A stretch of DNA of 64,000 nucleotides from Bacteroidota bacterium (lineage in GTDB: Bacteria > Bacteroidota > Bacteroidia > Cytophagales > Cyclobacteriaceae): NCBI GenBank assembly GCA_018267285.1, contig JAFDYU010000002.1, positions 62,001-126,000 on the forward strand, written 5' to 3'. Positions 1 to 8,072 of this stretch are shown piece by piece. Both the position numbers and the translations under genes were made by a program. The first letter of the stretch is position 1. Every line of letters starts with the position of its first letter. The notes under the pieces are model-generated. The model did not search any database. It had not been told where the DNA came from and saw only the letters and a program-made list of their open reading frames with translations.

Positions 1-594
1 TTCGGGCGAAAAATTTCCGATGTTAATAAATTGTTCGCCTCCCTGGGCTACGTAGTTAAATTGCACGTGGTTCCACAAGCCGGTCTTCATGCTGTACACC
101 GAGTCCATTACATAATTGAACGAGGGTTTCACCGTCCAGATGTTATCGTGTGGCACTTGCTGCAATGAATCGGACAAGAGCACGCCAATGCGATCGATGC
201 TGTACTTGGAATAAACCGACAACCGAAAATAAAATTCCACTTTGTATTTTCTTCCGGGGGTCATGGGTTTAGTCAGCTTCGCTTGCAGGTATTCGCGGTA
301 ATCGCTGTTATTAATATAGGCGTAGATGCCCGAGTAGCCCCACCCGCTGTGTGCATGTGCCACACCCGCCCAGTTGTGCGGCACGCCCGCGTTGCCAAAG
401 CTGCAACGGTTAAAAAGATCGGGTGTGCCCTGCGTGGGCGAGGTCCAGCCGGGAGCAAAATTTCTGTTCGAGCCTTGCGCGTTATACGTAGCTGGGCATT
501 CAAAATATTTTTCAAAGCTGGGGTTGGGTACCAGGTTTTGCGAAAAACCAAATTCTATGCAGATCGCGAGGTATATTGTTATCGCTATTCGCAT
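1..594 (-). CDS. Secreted protein with N-terminal NLVPNPSFE-type domain, partial (runs off window start)
   Basis: The minus strand reads open from an ATG at 594 to the window edge, giving 198 residues with no stop; the 3' end is missing. Residues 1-19 form a Sec signal peptide ending at FSQ. The mature part starts NLVPNPSFE and continues with a GW..P...TPDLFNRC and G.PHNWAG pattern and then a REYLQAKL..P..PG..Y.V.FYF stretch. This resembles the N-terminal carbohydrate-binding-like domain found in many Bacteroidota OmpA-family proteins and T9SS cargo. It lies 6 bases downstream of the LysM gene on the same strand, so the two are probably co-transcribed. The C-terminal half, which would show an OmpA or sorting domain, is outside the window, so the function is open. 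Confidence 0.8.
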   Translation of the reverse strand, partial: MRIAITIYLAICIEFGFSQNLVPNPSFEKYFECPATYNAQGSNRNFAPGWTSPTQGTPDLFNRCSFGNAGVPHNWAGVAHAHSGWGYSGIYAYINNSDYREYLQAKLTKPMTPGRKYKVEFYFRLSVYSKYSIDRIGVLLSDSLQQVPHDNIWTVKPSFNYVMDSVYSMKTGLWNHVQFNYVAQGGEQFINIGNFSPE

Positions 595-600
595 CCCGAT

Positions 601-1557
601 TTACTTGAAACGAATTATTTCCACCGGAAACCTCGCATCGGTAGCGCCCAGTTTATCGTAAGCGGATTTTGATATTTTCACCAATGCATCTTCCGTAGGG
701 TTTAACACACTTACCACCCGCACAAATACTTCGCGCTGAGTGGATTCATTGCGCACCTTCATGATTGTGCCGGGCTTTGCCGTTTTGTGTTGCGCTAAAT
801 ATTTTCGGTCTCCACCACTAATTTCCATGAGCAATGCCATTCCTTTTTCATGAATTTCTTCCGAGCCGATTACCAACAAAGTATTTTTAATTTCAGGTGC
901 AGGTGTTTGTGCCGCTTCTGTAATGGGTTGAATCACATAAATTATCTGGCCGGGTTTAACTTCATCGCTTGCGAGGTTATTCCATGTTCGCAGTTGTTGC
1001 ATTGTTGTGCCGTACGTTTGTGCTATCGAAAACAACGTCTCTTTTTCGGCAACCTTGTGTGTGCCTCTGCCAGCCTTTACCTCTGTTGGTTTTATTTCTA
1101 CGGGCTTGGTTTCGGCCACCAAAGTTTTCTTTTGTATAAGCAAGTCTTGGCCTATGTTAAGTGCATTGTCTTTCAGGTTGTTCCAGTTTTTCAACTCGTC
1201 TACCGATACACCATAAAGCCTTGAAATGGAAAACAACGTTTCTTTAGCGGCCACTTTGTGAACGGTGTTGCCGCTCTCCGTTGACCGGGGTTTGGTTTTT
1301 ACAATATACGGCACACGCAAAAGTTGGCCAATGGAAATACCGGAGCCCGCACTTGGGTTTTCCTGAGCCAGATCGTTAACCGGCACACGGTATCTTCTTG
1401 AAATGGAGTAAAGGGTTTCTTTGGCATCCACCTGATGGATGATGTACTGTTTTCCGTTGATGGTCTCTAAACGAAGGGAGTCGAAAGGAACTGCCGCACA
1501 GGTAAAAGACATAAGACACAAGCTGCAAGCCAGCAATAAGCTATTTTGTTTTGTCAT
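601..1557 (-). CDS. Secreted triple-LysM protein with RlpA-like C-terminal domain
   Basis: A 318-residue protein with a signal peptide (about residues 1-22). Three LysM modules follow, at about 38-85, 98-142 and 164-210, each with the (Q/K)VxxKETLxSIxxxYxV pattern and a GQxLxV end. They should bind peptidoglycan. The last 85 residues (YLAQHKTAKPGTIMKVRN ... RVV ... ISKSAYDKLGA.DARFPVEI) look like a double-psi beta-barrel of the RlpA type, but no catalytic acid can be assigned with confidence. Known members act in the periplasm or at the cell wall. It is divergent from the NfeD protease gene (56-base gap) and co-directional with the downstream envelope gene. Confidence 0.85.
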   Translation of the reverse strand: MTKQNSLLLACSLCLMSFTCAAVPFDSLRLETINGKQYIIHQVDAKETLYSISRRYRVPVNDLAQENPSAGSGISIGQLLRVPYIVKTKPRSTESGNTVHKVAAKETLFSISRLYGVSVDELKNWNNLKDNALNIGQDLLIQKKTLVAETKPVEIKPTEVKAGRGTHKVAEKETLFSIAQTYGTTMQQLRTWNNLASDEVKPGQIIYVIQPITEAAQTPAPEIKNTLLVIGSEEIHEKGMALLMEISGGDRKYLAQHKTAKPGTIMKVRNESTQREVFVRVVSVLNPTEDALVKISKSAYDKLGATDARFPVEIIRFK

Positions 1558-1582
1558 GATAATTATATCAATAAAGGCGAGT

Positions 1583-1590
1583 TATCTTTA
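1583..1590 (+). promoter_or_regulatory. Possible -7 element for the NfeD protease gene
   Basis: TATCTTTA matches the Bacteroidota -7 consensus TAnnTTTG except for the last base. It lies 23 bases before the chosen ATG (1613), in the short region shared with the divergent LysM gene. Confidence 0.35.
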
Positions 1591-1612
1591 TACAAAAATA
1601 CAACCGATTGTG

Positions 1613-2977
1613 ATGAAGATAAAAGATGTTTTCGTTTTTGTAGGGATGATTTTTGCTCTCCCGATGTTGGCACAAGAGTCCACAAACAAAGTTTCCGATG
1701 GTAAACCTGTAGTTATGGTGATGGACATCAAAGCAGAAATCGATCCGCGTATGCTTCGCTATGTAAAACTCGCTCTCGAACATGCCGCAAAAATAAAAGC
1801 TGATTATGTAGTTATTGATATGGATACGTACGGTGGTGTGCTTACCGATGCCAAAGAAATTGTAGATCAAATCATGAATTTCAAAAAACCGATTTGGGTG
1901 TTTGTCAATTCCGATGCGGCCTCGGCCGGTGCGCTTATTTCCATTGCCTGCGACAGCATCTATATGGCACCCGGAGCAAGCATTGGTGCGGCCACGGTGG
2001 TGGAAGGCGATGGCAAAGCTGCACCCGACAAGTACCAGTCGTATATGCGTTCCATCATGCGCAGCACGGCCGAAGAAAACCACCGCGATCCGCGCATAGC
2101 CGAAGGCATGGTTGACGAACGCGTGGTGATCGACAGCATCAAGCAAGCGGGCAAAGTAATTACATTCACCACCAACGAAGCGATTGAACACGGCTACTGC
2201 GAAGCAAAAGTTAATTCGATCGAAGAAATTTTAAAACGCAACAACATCGAGTCGTACACACTCGACCATTTTACACTCGGTGCTGCCGAAAAGATTATTG
2301 CTTTTTTTCTCAATCCATTTATCAGCGGAATTTTAATACTGTGCATCCTCGGTGGAATTTATTTCGAGTTTCAGGCACCGGGCACTATGTTCCCCATTGC
2401 TGCCGCCCTGGTGGCGCTTGCCCTCTATCTCGTTCCGTATTATTTAAATGGACTGGCCCAGTATTGGGAAATCATTGCACTGCTGGCAGGTATTATTCTG
2501 CTTGCCGCAGAAATTTTTGTTATCCCCGGATTTGGCGTGGCCGGCATTTTAGGAATTACGCTTACCGCAGGTTCACTTGTTCTTATCATGCTCAACAACG
2601 ATTTTTTCAATTTTGAATTTGTACCCTTCGGAGATCTGGTCAAGGCTACGTTTGCGGTGGTGGGCGGAATTTCGGGTGGGGTGCTCCTTTTATTTTTTGG
2701 TGGCGCTAAGCTCACCCAAACCAAAGCGTTTAAAAAAATTGCGCTTACCGAAACTCAGGAAAGTGCGCGAGGATATTCGGTAAATGCCGCATCGAAAGAA
2801 ATGATTGGCAAAACCGGCATTGCACACACCGTGCTGCGCCCCAGCGGCAAAGTAATTATTGAAGATCAGGTGTACGATGCGTTTACGCGTGGCGAATACG
2901 TGCACCAAGGCGATGGCATTGAAGTGATCGGCACCGAAGGGGTTACATTGAAAGTGAAATCAACCGTTTCTTCTTGA
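1613..2977 (+). CDS. NfeD-family membrane-bound serine protease (ClpP-class, NfeD1b)
   Basis: A 454-residue protein when started at ATG 1613. The frame is open back to 1439, but that extension overlaps the divergent LysM gene and lacks a signal peptide, while 1613 gives a clear one (residues 1-20, ending LAQ). Residues 30-220 form a ClpP-like domain; Ser104 in DAASAGAL and Lys140 in APDKYQSY fit the Ser-Lys dyad of NfeD1b proteases. About five membrane segments follow (roughly 235-375). The C-terminal 60 residues (IGKTGIAHTVLRPSGKV...GDGIEVIG) form the NfeD OB-fold. Family members cleave membrane proteins such as stomatins, but no stomatin gene is adjacent here. Confidence 0.9.
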   Translation: MKIKDVFVFVGMIFALPMLAQESTNKVSDGKPVVMVMDIKAEIDPRMLRYVKLALEHAAKIKADYVVIDMDTYGGVLTDAKEIVDQIMNFKKPIWVFVNSDAASAGALISIACDSIYMAPGASIGAATVVEGDGKAAPDKYQSYMRSIMRSTAEENHRDPRIAEGMVDERVVIDSIKQAGKVITFTTNEAIEHGYCEAKVNSIEEILKRNNIESYTLDHFTLGAAEKIIAFFLNPFISGILILCILGGIYFEFQAPGTMFPIAAALVALALYLVPYYLNGLAQYWEIIALLAGIILLAAEIFVIPGFGVAGILGITLTAGSLVLIMLNNDFFNFEFVPFGDLVKATFAVVGGISGGVLLLFFGGAKLTQTKAFKKIALTETQESARGYSVNAASKEMIGKTGIAHTVLRPSGKVIIEDQVYDAFTRGEYVHQGDGIEVIGTEGVTLKVKSTVSS

Positions 2978-3005
2978 GGGTTATACGTACAACCGATTTA
3001 CAAAT

Positions 3006-6000
3006 CTAATTTTCAGTACTATCCTCTAATAAATTCTCGGCCAGCATTTTTGCCTGGGTGATCACGGTCTCAACCGCTTTCTCTTGCAAGTCGGGCGGGT
3101 AGCCGTGCAGGCGTAAAATTCTTCGCACATTTCTACGAAGTGCCGATTGTACGCTTTCTTTTATTGTCCAGTCGATGGTGGTGCTGTTGCGAACGGTTTT
3201 TAATAATTCCTGTGCAATGTGCTTCAGGGTTTCATCGCCAAGAATTTTCACAGCGCTGTCGTTCACATAAAGGGCATCATAAAAAGCAAGCTCTCTGAAA
3301 TCAAGCCCCAACACATCTCCACGTTTGCCAGCCTCGCGCATTTCTTTGGCAAAGGGAATCAGCACTTTCTCAATAAATTCCATGTTATCGATTTGCCCGT
3401 TGTGGTAGCGTTGAATGGCTTCTTCCAACCGCTCGGAGAAAAGTTTACTTTGAACGAGGTTAAGCTTCGACTTTTTGCGGATTTCGTCTTTCAGCAATTT
3501 CTTCAGGAGTTCAACGGCCAGGTTCTTGTGTTCCATGCCCTGTATTTCGGCCAGAAATTTGTCATCGAGAATGCTGATATCGGGCTTCTTAATTCCGGCT
3601 GCATCAAATACATCCACCACCGCATCGCTCACAATGGCTGTTGATACAATTTGTTTTATGGCAAACTCTATTTCTTCATTTGTTTTGCCGCCTGCTTCTA
3701 TTCGCTCCGTTTCAGAAAATTTAAGAAGCCTGGTGCGGATTGCCTGAAAGAGAGCAACATGATCTTTTATGGCATCGGCACGCGGGTGCGTGGAGACCAG
3801 GGCATAAGCTTTGATGAGCTTGGCGGTAATTCCACAGAAATTCTCCGGCCCATTTTCCTGACTTTGAATATAATCGGTTGTGGTTTTAATATAACGCAAC
3901 TTGTTTTCGGTTGACAGCCCGAAGAACTTTTGCCAATCAAAGTATTTCAACTGATACTGCACCGCTTCGTAGAACTCCAGCATTTTGGCAACGGCCAACT
4001 CATCATCCAACGTTGGCTTTCCCTGCCCGCCATTCGCGGTGTACTCAACCATGGCCTCTTTCAGATATTGCGCAATGCCGAGATAGTCAACCACCAGTCC
4101 GCCATCTTTCCACTCGGTAAACACGCGGTTAACCCGCGCAATGGCTTGCATCAGCCCGTGGCCACGCATGGGTTTATCTACATAAAGCGTGTGCAGACAG
4201 GGTGCATCAAAGCCGGTGAGCCACATATCGCGAACGATAACCACTTGTAAAGAATCGCCCGGATTTTTAAGCCGGTCGCCAATGGCCTTGCGCCTTTCTT
4301 TGTTTCGCACGTGCGGTTGAAATTCGGCTGCATCGGTTGAGGAGCCGGTCATGATTACTTTCAATGTTCCTTTATCGTCATCGGGGTGATGCCAATGGGG
4401 GCGTAGTTTTATAATGGCCTGGTACATCTCCACACAAATTCTGCGGCTCATGCAAACGATCATCGCTTTGCCTTCCAACACGGCCGTGCGTTTTTCAAAG
4501 TGCGATACCAGGTCTTCTGCTATTCGTTCTATCCGTGCTTTGCTACCCACCACGGCCTCGATGCTGCTCCATTTTGATTTGAGCTTTTGCTGAATGCTTT
4601 GTTCCTCTGTTTCGGTTAGCTCCTCAAACGACTCATCGAGGTCTATTTTCTTTTGTTCTTCAAAATTAATTTTGGCTACCCGGCTTTCGTAGTAGATGGG
4701 CACGGTGGCGCCATCTTGCACGGCCTGCTGTATATCATAAATATCAATGTATTCGCCAAAGATCGCTTTCGTGTTTTTGTCGGCACTCTCCACGGGCGTT
4801 CCTGTAAACCCAATGTACGAGGCATGGGGTAACGATTCGCGCATTCTGCGGGCGAAGCCATCGAGCAAACCGTATTGGCTGCGGTGTGCTTCATCGGCCA
4901 GCACAACAATGTTTCTTCGATCGCTCAATATTTTTGCTTTGGTGCCAATGTATTGCACTTTTTCTTCGCTCACGTTTGCATGCTTTACGGGTTCAGCGTC
5001 ACCTTCGGTTTCAATTTCAAATTTTTGAATGGTCGTGAACACAATTCCGCCAGAGGCTACGGCCAGCAGTTCTTTCAGGTGGCCTCTGCTCTCGGCCTGC
5101 CGGGGCCTTTGGCGCAGCAGTTGCCGGCAATTGAAAAATGTTTCATATAACTGATCGTCCAGATCGTTGCGATCGGTAAGAACAACCAGCGTGGGGTTTT
5201 CCAATTGTTTACTGGCAATGATCTTGCCCGAATAGAAAACCATGCTCAGGCTTTTGCCGCTGCCCTGCGTGTGCCACACCACACCGGCTTTGCGATCACC
5301 GGCTTCTGTGGTTGCGCGTAACGTTGTTTTAACGGCCTTGTTAACGGCATAGTACTGGTGGTACTGCGCTATTTTTTTAACCGTTTCTTTATCTGATTTC
5401 TCGAAGACAATAAAATTGCGGATGGCATCCAACACGGTAGCCTTGTTGCACAAGCCCTTCAGCAGTATTTCCAGTTGAAGATCGGAAGTGGATTCCAACG
5501 CAACGCCATCTTTTGTTTTCCAGGGCTTGAAGTATTTGAATGTGCTGCTGATGGTGCCGTACCGGGCTTCGTGGCCATCGCTGGCAATGTTGAAGGCGTT
5601 GAATACAAACAACGAAGGAATGGCCTCCTGGTAATTTTTTAATTGTGTGTAGGCCGCCTGCAGGTTGGCCTTTTCAGTTACGGCATTTTTAAGTTCGATA
5701 ACGATGAGCGGCAGGCCATTGACAAAGAGTAAAATATCGGGGCGCTTGTTCCGGGTATTTTCTATGATGGTAAACTGGTTGACGGCCAGAAACTCGTTGT
5801 TCTCTGGCTTCTCGAAATCAACGATGTACACTTTCTCTCCGCGGATGCCGTCTTGGGTTCGCACTTCCACATCCACGCCCTCGGTTAAATATTTATGGAA
5901 TGCTTCGTTGTTGATGAGTGGATTGGGACTATCGGTTCGCAATACTTTCTTCAGTGCATCTTCCTTAGCATCGTTGGAAATAGTAGGATTCAACGTTTCA

Positions 6001-6161
6001 ATAGCTGCCCGGAGGCGATTGACCAATACCACTTCATTGTACTCGCGCTCTTGCTGTTCTCCTTCAGGCGAAATTGCCGGCCCCCAAACGTGCAAGTAGC
6101 CCAGGCTTTTTAAGTAGCCCAGGGCAATTTGCTCAATATCGTTTTCGCTTATTGTCTGCAC
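3006..6161 (-). CDS. hsdR: Type I restriction enzyme, R (restriction/translocase) subunit
   Basis: The motor and nuclease subunit that cuts unmodified DNA after ATP-driven translocation. The N-terminal PDDEXK nuclease is visible as RPDILLFVNGLP..VIELKNA. Helicase motifs follow: Walker A HTQGSGKS, DEAH in LADEAHRSQYG, motif III FTGTP and a late Q.I.RVNR motif VI. Length is 1051 residues, normal for HsdR. The frame is open back to 6227, but that start would give 22 residues encoded inside the end of the GxxExxY gene; I prefer GTG 6161 (VQTISENDIEQIAL), 4 bases after that gene's stop. This start lies inside a copy of the operon's interspersed repeat (6154-6194). Last gene of the operon. Confidence 0.93.
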   Translation of the reverse strand: MQTISENDIEQIALGYLKSLGYLHVWGPAISPEGEQQEREYNEVVLVNRLRAAIETLNPTISNDAKEDALKKVLRTDSPNPLINNEAFHKYLTEGVDVEVRTQDGIRGEKVYIVDFEKPENNEFLAVNQFTIIENTRNKRPDILLFVNGLPLIVIELKNAVTEKANLQAAYTQLKNYQEAIPSLFVFNAFNIASDGHEARYGTISSTFKYFKPWKTKDGVALESTSDLQLEILLKGLCNKATVLDAIRNFIVFEKSDKETVKKIAQYHQYYAVNKAVKTTLRATTEAGDRKAGVVWHTQGSGKSLSMVFYSGKIIASKQLENPTLVVLTDRNDLDDQLYETFFNCRQLLRQRPRQAESRGHLKELLAVASGGIVFTTIQKFEIETEGDAEPVKHANVSEEKVQYIGTKAKILSDRRNIVVLADEAHRSQYGLLDGFARRMRESLPHASYIGFTGTPVESADKNTKAIFGEYIDIYDIQQAVQDGATVPIYYESRVAKINFEEQKKIDLDESFEELTETEEQSIQQKLKSKWSSIEAVVGSKARIERIAEDLVSHFEKRTAVLEGKAMIVCMSRRICVEMYQAIIKLRPHWHHPDDDKGTLKVIMTGSSTDAAEFQPHVRNKERRKAIGDRLKNPGDSLQVVIVRDMWLTGFDAPCLHTLYVDKPMRGHGLMQAIARVNRVFTEWKDGGLVVDYLGIAQYLKEAMVEYTANGGQGKPTLDDELAVAKMLEFYEAVQYQLKYFDWQKFFGLSTENKLRYIKTTTDYIQSQENGPENFCGITAKLIKAYALVSTHPRADAIKDHVALFQAIRTRLLKFSETERIEAGGKTNEEIEFAIKQIVSTAIVSDAVVDVFDAAGIKKPDISILDDKFLAEIQGMEHKNLAVELLKKLLKDEIRKKSKLNLVQSKLFSERLEEAIQRYHNGQIDNMEFIEKVLIPFAKEMREAGKRGDVLGLDFRELAFYDALYVNDSAVKILGDETLKHIAQELLKTVRNSTTIDWTIKESVQSALRRNVRRILRLHGYPPDLQEKAVETVITQAKMLAENLLEDSTEN

Positions 6162-6194
6162 ACGATTATGGGATTTTTGGATTAACAGGATTAA
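6154..6194 (+). repeat. RM-operon interspersed repeat, copy R1 (plus orientation)
   Basis: Begins GTCTGCACACGATTATGG and continues with GGATT spaced at 7-9 bases (GGGATTTTTGGATTAACAGG). It covers the GxxExxY stop codon, the hsdR GTG start and the last codons of GxxExxY. The NPVNPKIP tail of that protein is therefore repeat-encoded. Confidence 0.7.
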
Positions 6195-6588
6195 CCAGTT
6201 TTTTATTGTACACTCTCTTGAATTCAAGACTTATGCCGCCAAAATTTATTAATAATCCGTCAGCAATTCCATACGCTTCGCAGTAATTGATGGCTTGTGC
6301 TTTGTGCACATCTTCTATTTTTTCTAATGCTTTCAACTCTACCATTACTTTTCCTTCCACCAAAAAATCCACTCTTCGAGTGCCCACCTCTTCATCCCGA
6401 TAATAAATCTGCATTTCCTTCTCCCGTTCAAATTCCAAACCTGCCAAGCGCAGTTCAATAGCTAATGAACGCTGATAGATTACCTCCTGAAAACCATTTC
6501 CCAATACACGATGAACCCGCATAGCACACCCAATTATCTTGTGGGTGAGTTCGTTAATTTTATTATCGTCATTCAAAATCTTGTTCAT
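6166..6588 (-). CDS. GxxExxY protein (PDDEXK-fold, PF13366 type)
   Basis: A 140-residue protein carrying the family signature GNGFQEVIY (residues 30-38). A PD-(D/E)xK-like core follows: RRVDFLVEGKVMVELKAL, with Asp and Glu-x-Lys, then a Q..NY.....G.LINFG motif. The family has a nuclease-like fold but its biological role is not established; members are common in Bacteroidota and often sit near repeats or in accessory regions. Here it lies between hsdS and hsdR in the same direction, and its C-terminus (NPVNPKIP) is encoded by repeat copy R1. A repair or auxiliary nuclease role with the RM system is inference only. Confidence 0.85.
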   Translation of the reverse strand: MNKILNDDNKINELTHKIIGCAMRVHRVLGNGFQEVIYQRSLAIELRLAGLEFEREKEMQIYYRDEEVGTRRVDFLVEGKVMVELKALEKIEDVHKAQAINYCEAYGIADGLLINFGGISLEFKRVYNKKLVNPVNPKIP

Positions 6589-6668
6589 CTTGTAATTTTT
6601 TTGTCAGCACACGATTTAATGATTATGTGATTACCATGATTTATTATTTGAAAGTTAATCTTGTCCAT
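6585..6668 (-). CDS. Possible 27-residue leader ORF, translationally coupled to GxxExxY
   Basis: ATG at 6668 opens a short frame (MDKINFQIINHGNH...) whose TGA overlaps the ATG of the GxxExxY gene as ATGA. It is built almost wholly from repeat copies R3 and R2, so it may be a by-product of the repeats. The perfect stop-start overlap would still allow coupled translation. It has no recognisable domain. Confidence 0.25.
   Translation of the reverse strand: MDKINFQIINHGNHIIIKSCADKKITR
6603..6643 (+). repeat. RM-operon interspersed repeat, copy R2 (plus orientation)
   Basis: Starts GTCAGCACACGATTTA and ends GTGATTACCATGATTTA. It forms an inverted pair with copy R3 (6655-6696, minus) across an 11-base gap, so the two could fold into one long hairpin between hsdS and the GxxExxY gene. 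Confidence 0.65.
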
Positions 6669-6696
6669 CTTATAATCCTTTAAATCGTGTTCAGAC
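6655..6696 (-). repeat. RM-operon interspersed repeat, copy R3 (minus orientation), overlapping the hsdS 3' end
   Basis: On the minus strand it reads GTCTGAACACGATTTA followed by a GGATT/AAGATT-type tail ending GATTAA. The first 16 bases are identical to copy R4 inside hsdS. The last five residues of HsdS (SLNTI) and its stop codon are supplied by this copy. Confidence 0.75.
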
Positions 6697-7948
6697 TTAT
6701 TTTCCCCGTCATTAGTTTGGGTAATAGACTGTCTCGGATTTGGGTTAGAGTTTGGATTTGATGTTGATTTACAATAATCTTTTTATGTATTTCTTGTGTT
6801 ATTGTTTTGTATTTAACTAAAACATCTTCACTTGGAATAAGTATTTCATATCTGTCAATATCAGATTTTCCCAAATGAATAACAGTAGTTCCAACTTTCC
6901 CGTATTGCGATTTTTCAAGCAGTGGTTTTACTGTATAATAAATAAACAATTCAGAAACATTAGCTTTTTTAGGTGAAAATTTACAAAGTCGTTGGTTTAA
7001 CCAAGACTGTTTACCTAGCCAAATTGAAGGATTAAATTCTGCGTCCATACCTGCAACAATATCACCTGCATTGATTATGTATTTTTCTTGAGCTTTTTCT
7101 TCCGTAAAAAATCCGCAATAATTATTTTTCAAGTCTCTAATCCTAATCAATCCTTTTCCTTTATTTTCTGAATTGAATAAATTTGACTTGAAAGGAAAGC
7201 CGTATGTAACATCAATTAAATCGTAAACGCTTCCCATTCTCCACCCCTTCGGCAGCCCATTGTCTTGCACAGGATTTTCAGGAATGGGTTGATTAGCAGG
7301 ATTTTTTGTTTTCTTGTTTTTAATCCTGTCTATCCCGCAATCATCTAAATCGTGTTCAGACATTGGGTATTTAAACTCCACAAACCACTCTTTAAAAATG
7401 GCTTGTGCCATGGCTTCCAGGGTTTGGTTCATTTGCAGGTTGAGTTCTATTTTGTCGTCAAGAGAGGAGAGGATGGAAGCGATTTGGTGTTGGGTGGAAA
7501 TGTTTTCAGGAATAGTGACTTCTATATTGTCAAATGTCTGTTTAGTAATTGTGTCAAAGACTGCACCGTGAGTGTTCTTCTTAATTTTCCCGATGCTGTC
7601 TTTCAGCAAATAATAAAGAAAGTTATTTTCAGTTTTTTCATTGGCATAAATTCCATAACAAGATTGATTAAATGCCATGTCTCTCCCTAATACTGCTAAT
7701 TCTCCAACCGTGCCTCGTGCTGAAATAATCAATTGACCTTTTTTCAGAATTTTGGTGCTGCTCTCATTTAAGCCTTTCTCTGTAATGGTTTTTTCTGTTT
7801 TGTAAACTTTTTTGATATCATTTCCAAAATCAACAACAGAAAGCCACGGAATTTCTCCATTCCAATATTCAGGATCTGTTGTTTTTGGGGTGCCCCCGCC
7901 AACCAAGTTTAGAATTTCTGAAAGTTTATATGTTTTCCATTCACTCAT
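6680..7948 (-). CDS. hsdS: Type I restriction-modification specificity subunit
   Basis: A 422-residue two-half specificity subunit that recognises the DNA site and holds HsdM and HsdR. The first target-recognition domain spans about residues 1-150 (SEWKTYKLSEIL..VGGGTPKT), followed by a conserved helix (QIASILSSLDDKIELN...FKEWFVEF) to about 194. A linker (about 196-235: MSEHDLDD...NPANQPIPENPVQDNG) leads to the second domain from LPKGWRMGSVYDL, ending with the second conserved helix (TQIRDSLLPKLMTGKI). The linker holds in-frame AATCCTG-type repeat sequence and copy R4; copy R3 supplies the final residues. The TRDs differ from each other, suggesting a bipartite asymmetric target; the site itself cannot be predicted. 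Confidence 0.92.
   Translation of the reverse strand: MSEWKTYKLSEILNLVGGGTPKTTDPEYWNGEIPWLSVVDFGNDIKKVYKTEKTITEKGLNESSTKILKKGQLIISARGTVGELAVLGRDMAFNQSCYGIYANEKTENNFLYYLLKDSIGKIKKNTHGAVFDTITKQTFDNIEVTIPENISTQHQIASILSSLDDKIELNLQMNQTLEAMAQAIFKEWFVEFKYPMSEHDLDDCGIDRIKNKKTKNPANQPIPENPVQDNGLPKGWRMGSVYDLIDVTYGFPFKSNLFNSENKGKGLIRIRDLKNNYCGFFTEEKAQEKYIINAGDIVAGMDAEFNPSIWLGKQSWLNQRLCKFSPKKANVSELFIYYTVKPLLEKSQYGKVGTTVIHLGKSDIDRYEILIPSEDVLVKYKTITQEIHKKIIVNQHQIQTLTQIRDSLLPKLMTGKISLNTI
7320..7361 (-). repeat. RM-operon interspersed repeat, copy R4, inside hsdS coding sequence
   Basis: Same orientation as copy R3, with the first 16 bases (GTCTGAACACGATTTA) identical. It is read in frame as SEHDLDDCGIDRIK in the HsdS linker, a different frame from that used by R3. 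Further AATCCTG motifs follow in the coding strand at about 7270-7312. Confidence 0.75.
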
Positions 7949-7950
7949 TT

Positions 7951-7993
7951 GTCTGCACTATGTTTTTTGTGATTAAGTGATTGCCCTGATTTT
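7951..7993 (+). repeat. RM-operon interspersed repeat, copy R5 (plus orientation), just upstream of hsdS
   Basis: Starts GTCTGCAC two bases upstream of the hsdS ATG and ends GTGATTGCCCTGATTT, matching the end of copy R2 (GTGATTACCATGATTT). It occupies most of the hsdS-dinD gap. Confidence 0.6.
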
Positions 7994-8002
7994 TTGCTGC
8001 TG

Positions 8003-8023
8003 AAATCCTGTTCATCGGATAAA
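8003..8023 (-). repeat. RM-operon interspersed repeat, partial copy R6 (minus orientation)
   Basis: AAATCCTGTTCATCGGAT on the plus strand resembles the AATCTTGTCCATCTTAT part of copy R3. Together with R5 it repeats the plus/minus pairing seen for R2/R3. Confidence 0.4.
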
Positions 8024-8072
8024 CCGGGTAAATTAAGGTTCGGGTGTTTATATGTTTTCCAATTCTTCGGCA

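Noticed and set aside
283-672. Plus-strand frame of 129 codons at the window start
   Set aside because: It is antisense to a continuous minus-strand frame with a signal peptide and recognisable domain, and lacks any protein-like features.
1439-1612. Upstream extension of the NfeD frame by 58 codons
   Set aside because: It overlaps the divergent LysM gene start, and the signal peptide and family N-terminus begin at ATG 1613.
1568-2191. 207-codon minus-strand frame opposite the NfeD gene
   Set aside because: Its His/Phe/Asn-rich translation is typical of an antisense shadow, and the plus-strand frame has catalytic and membrane features.
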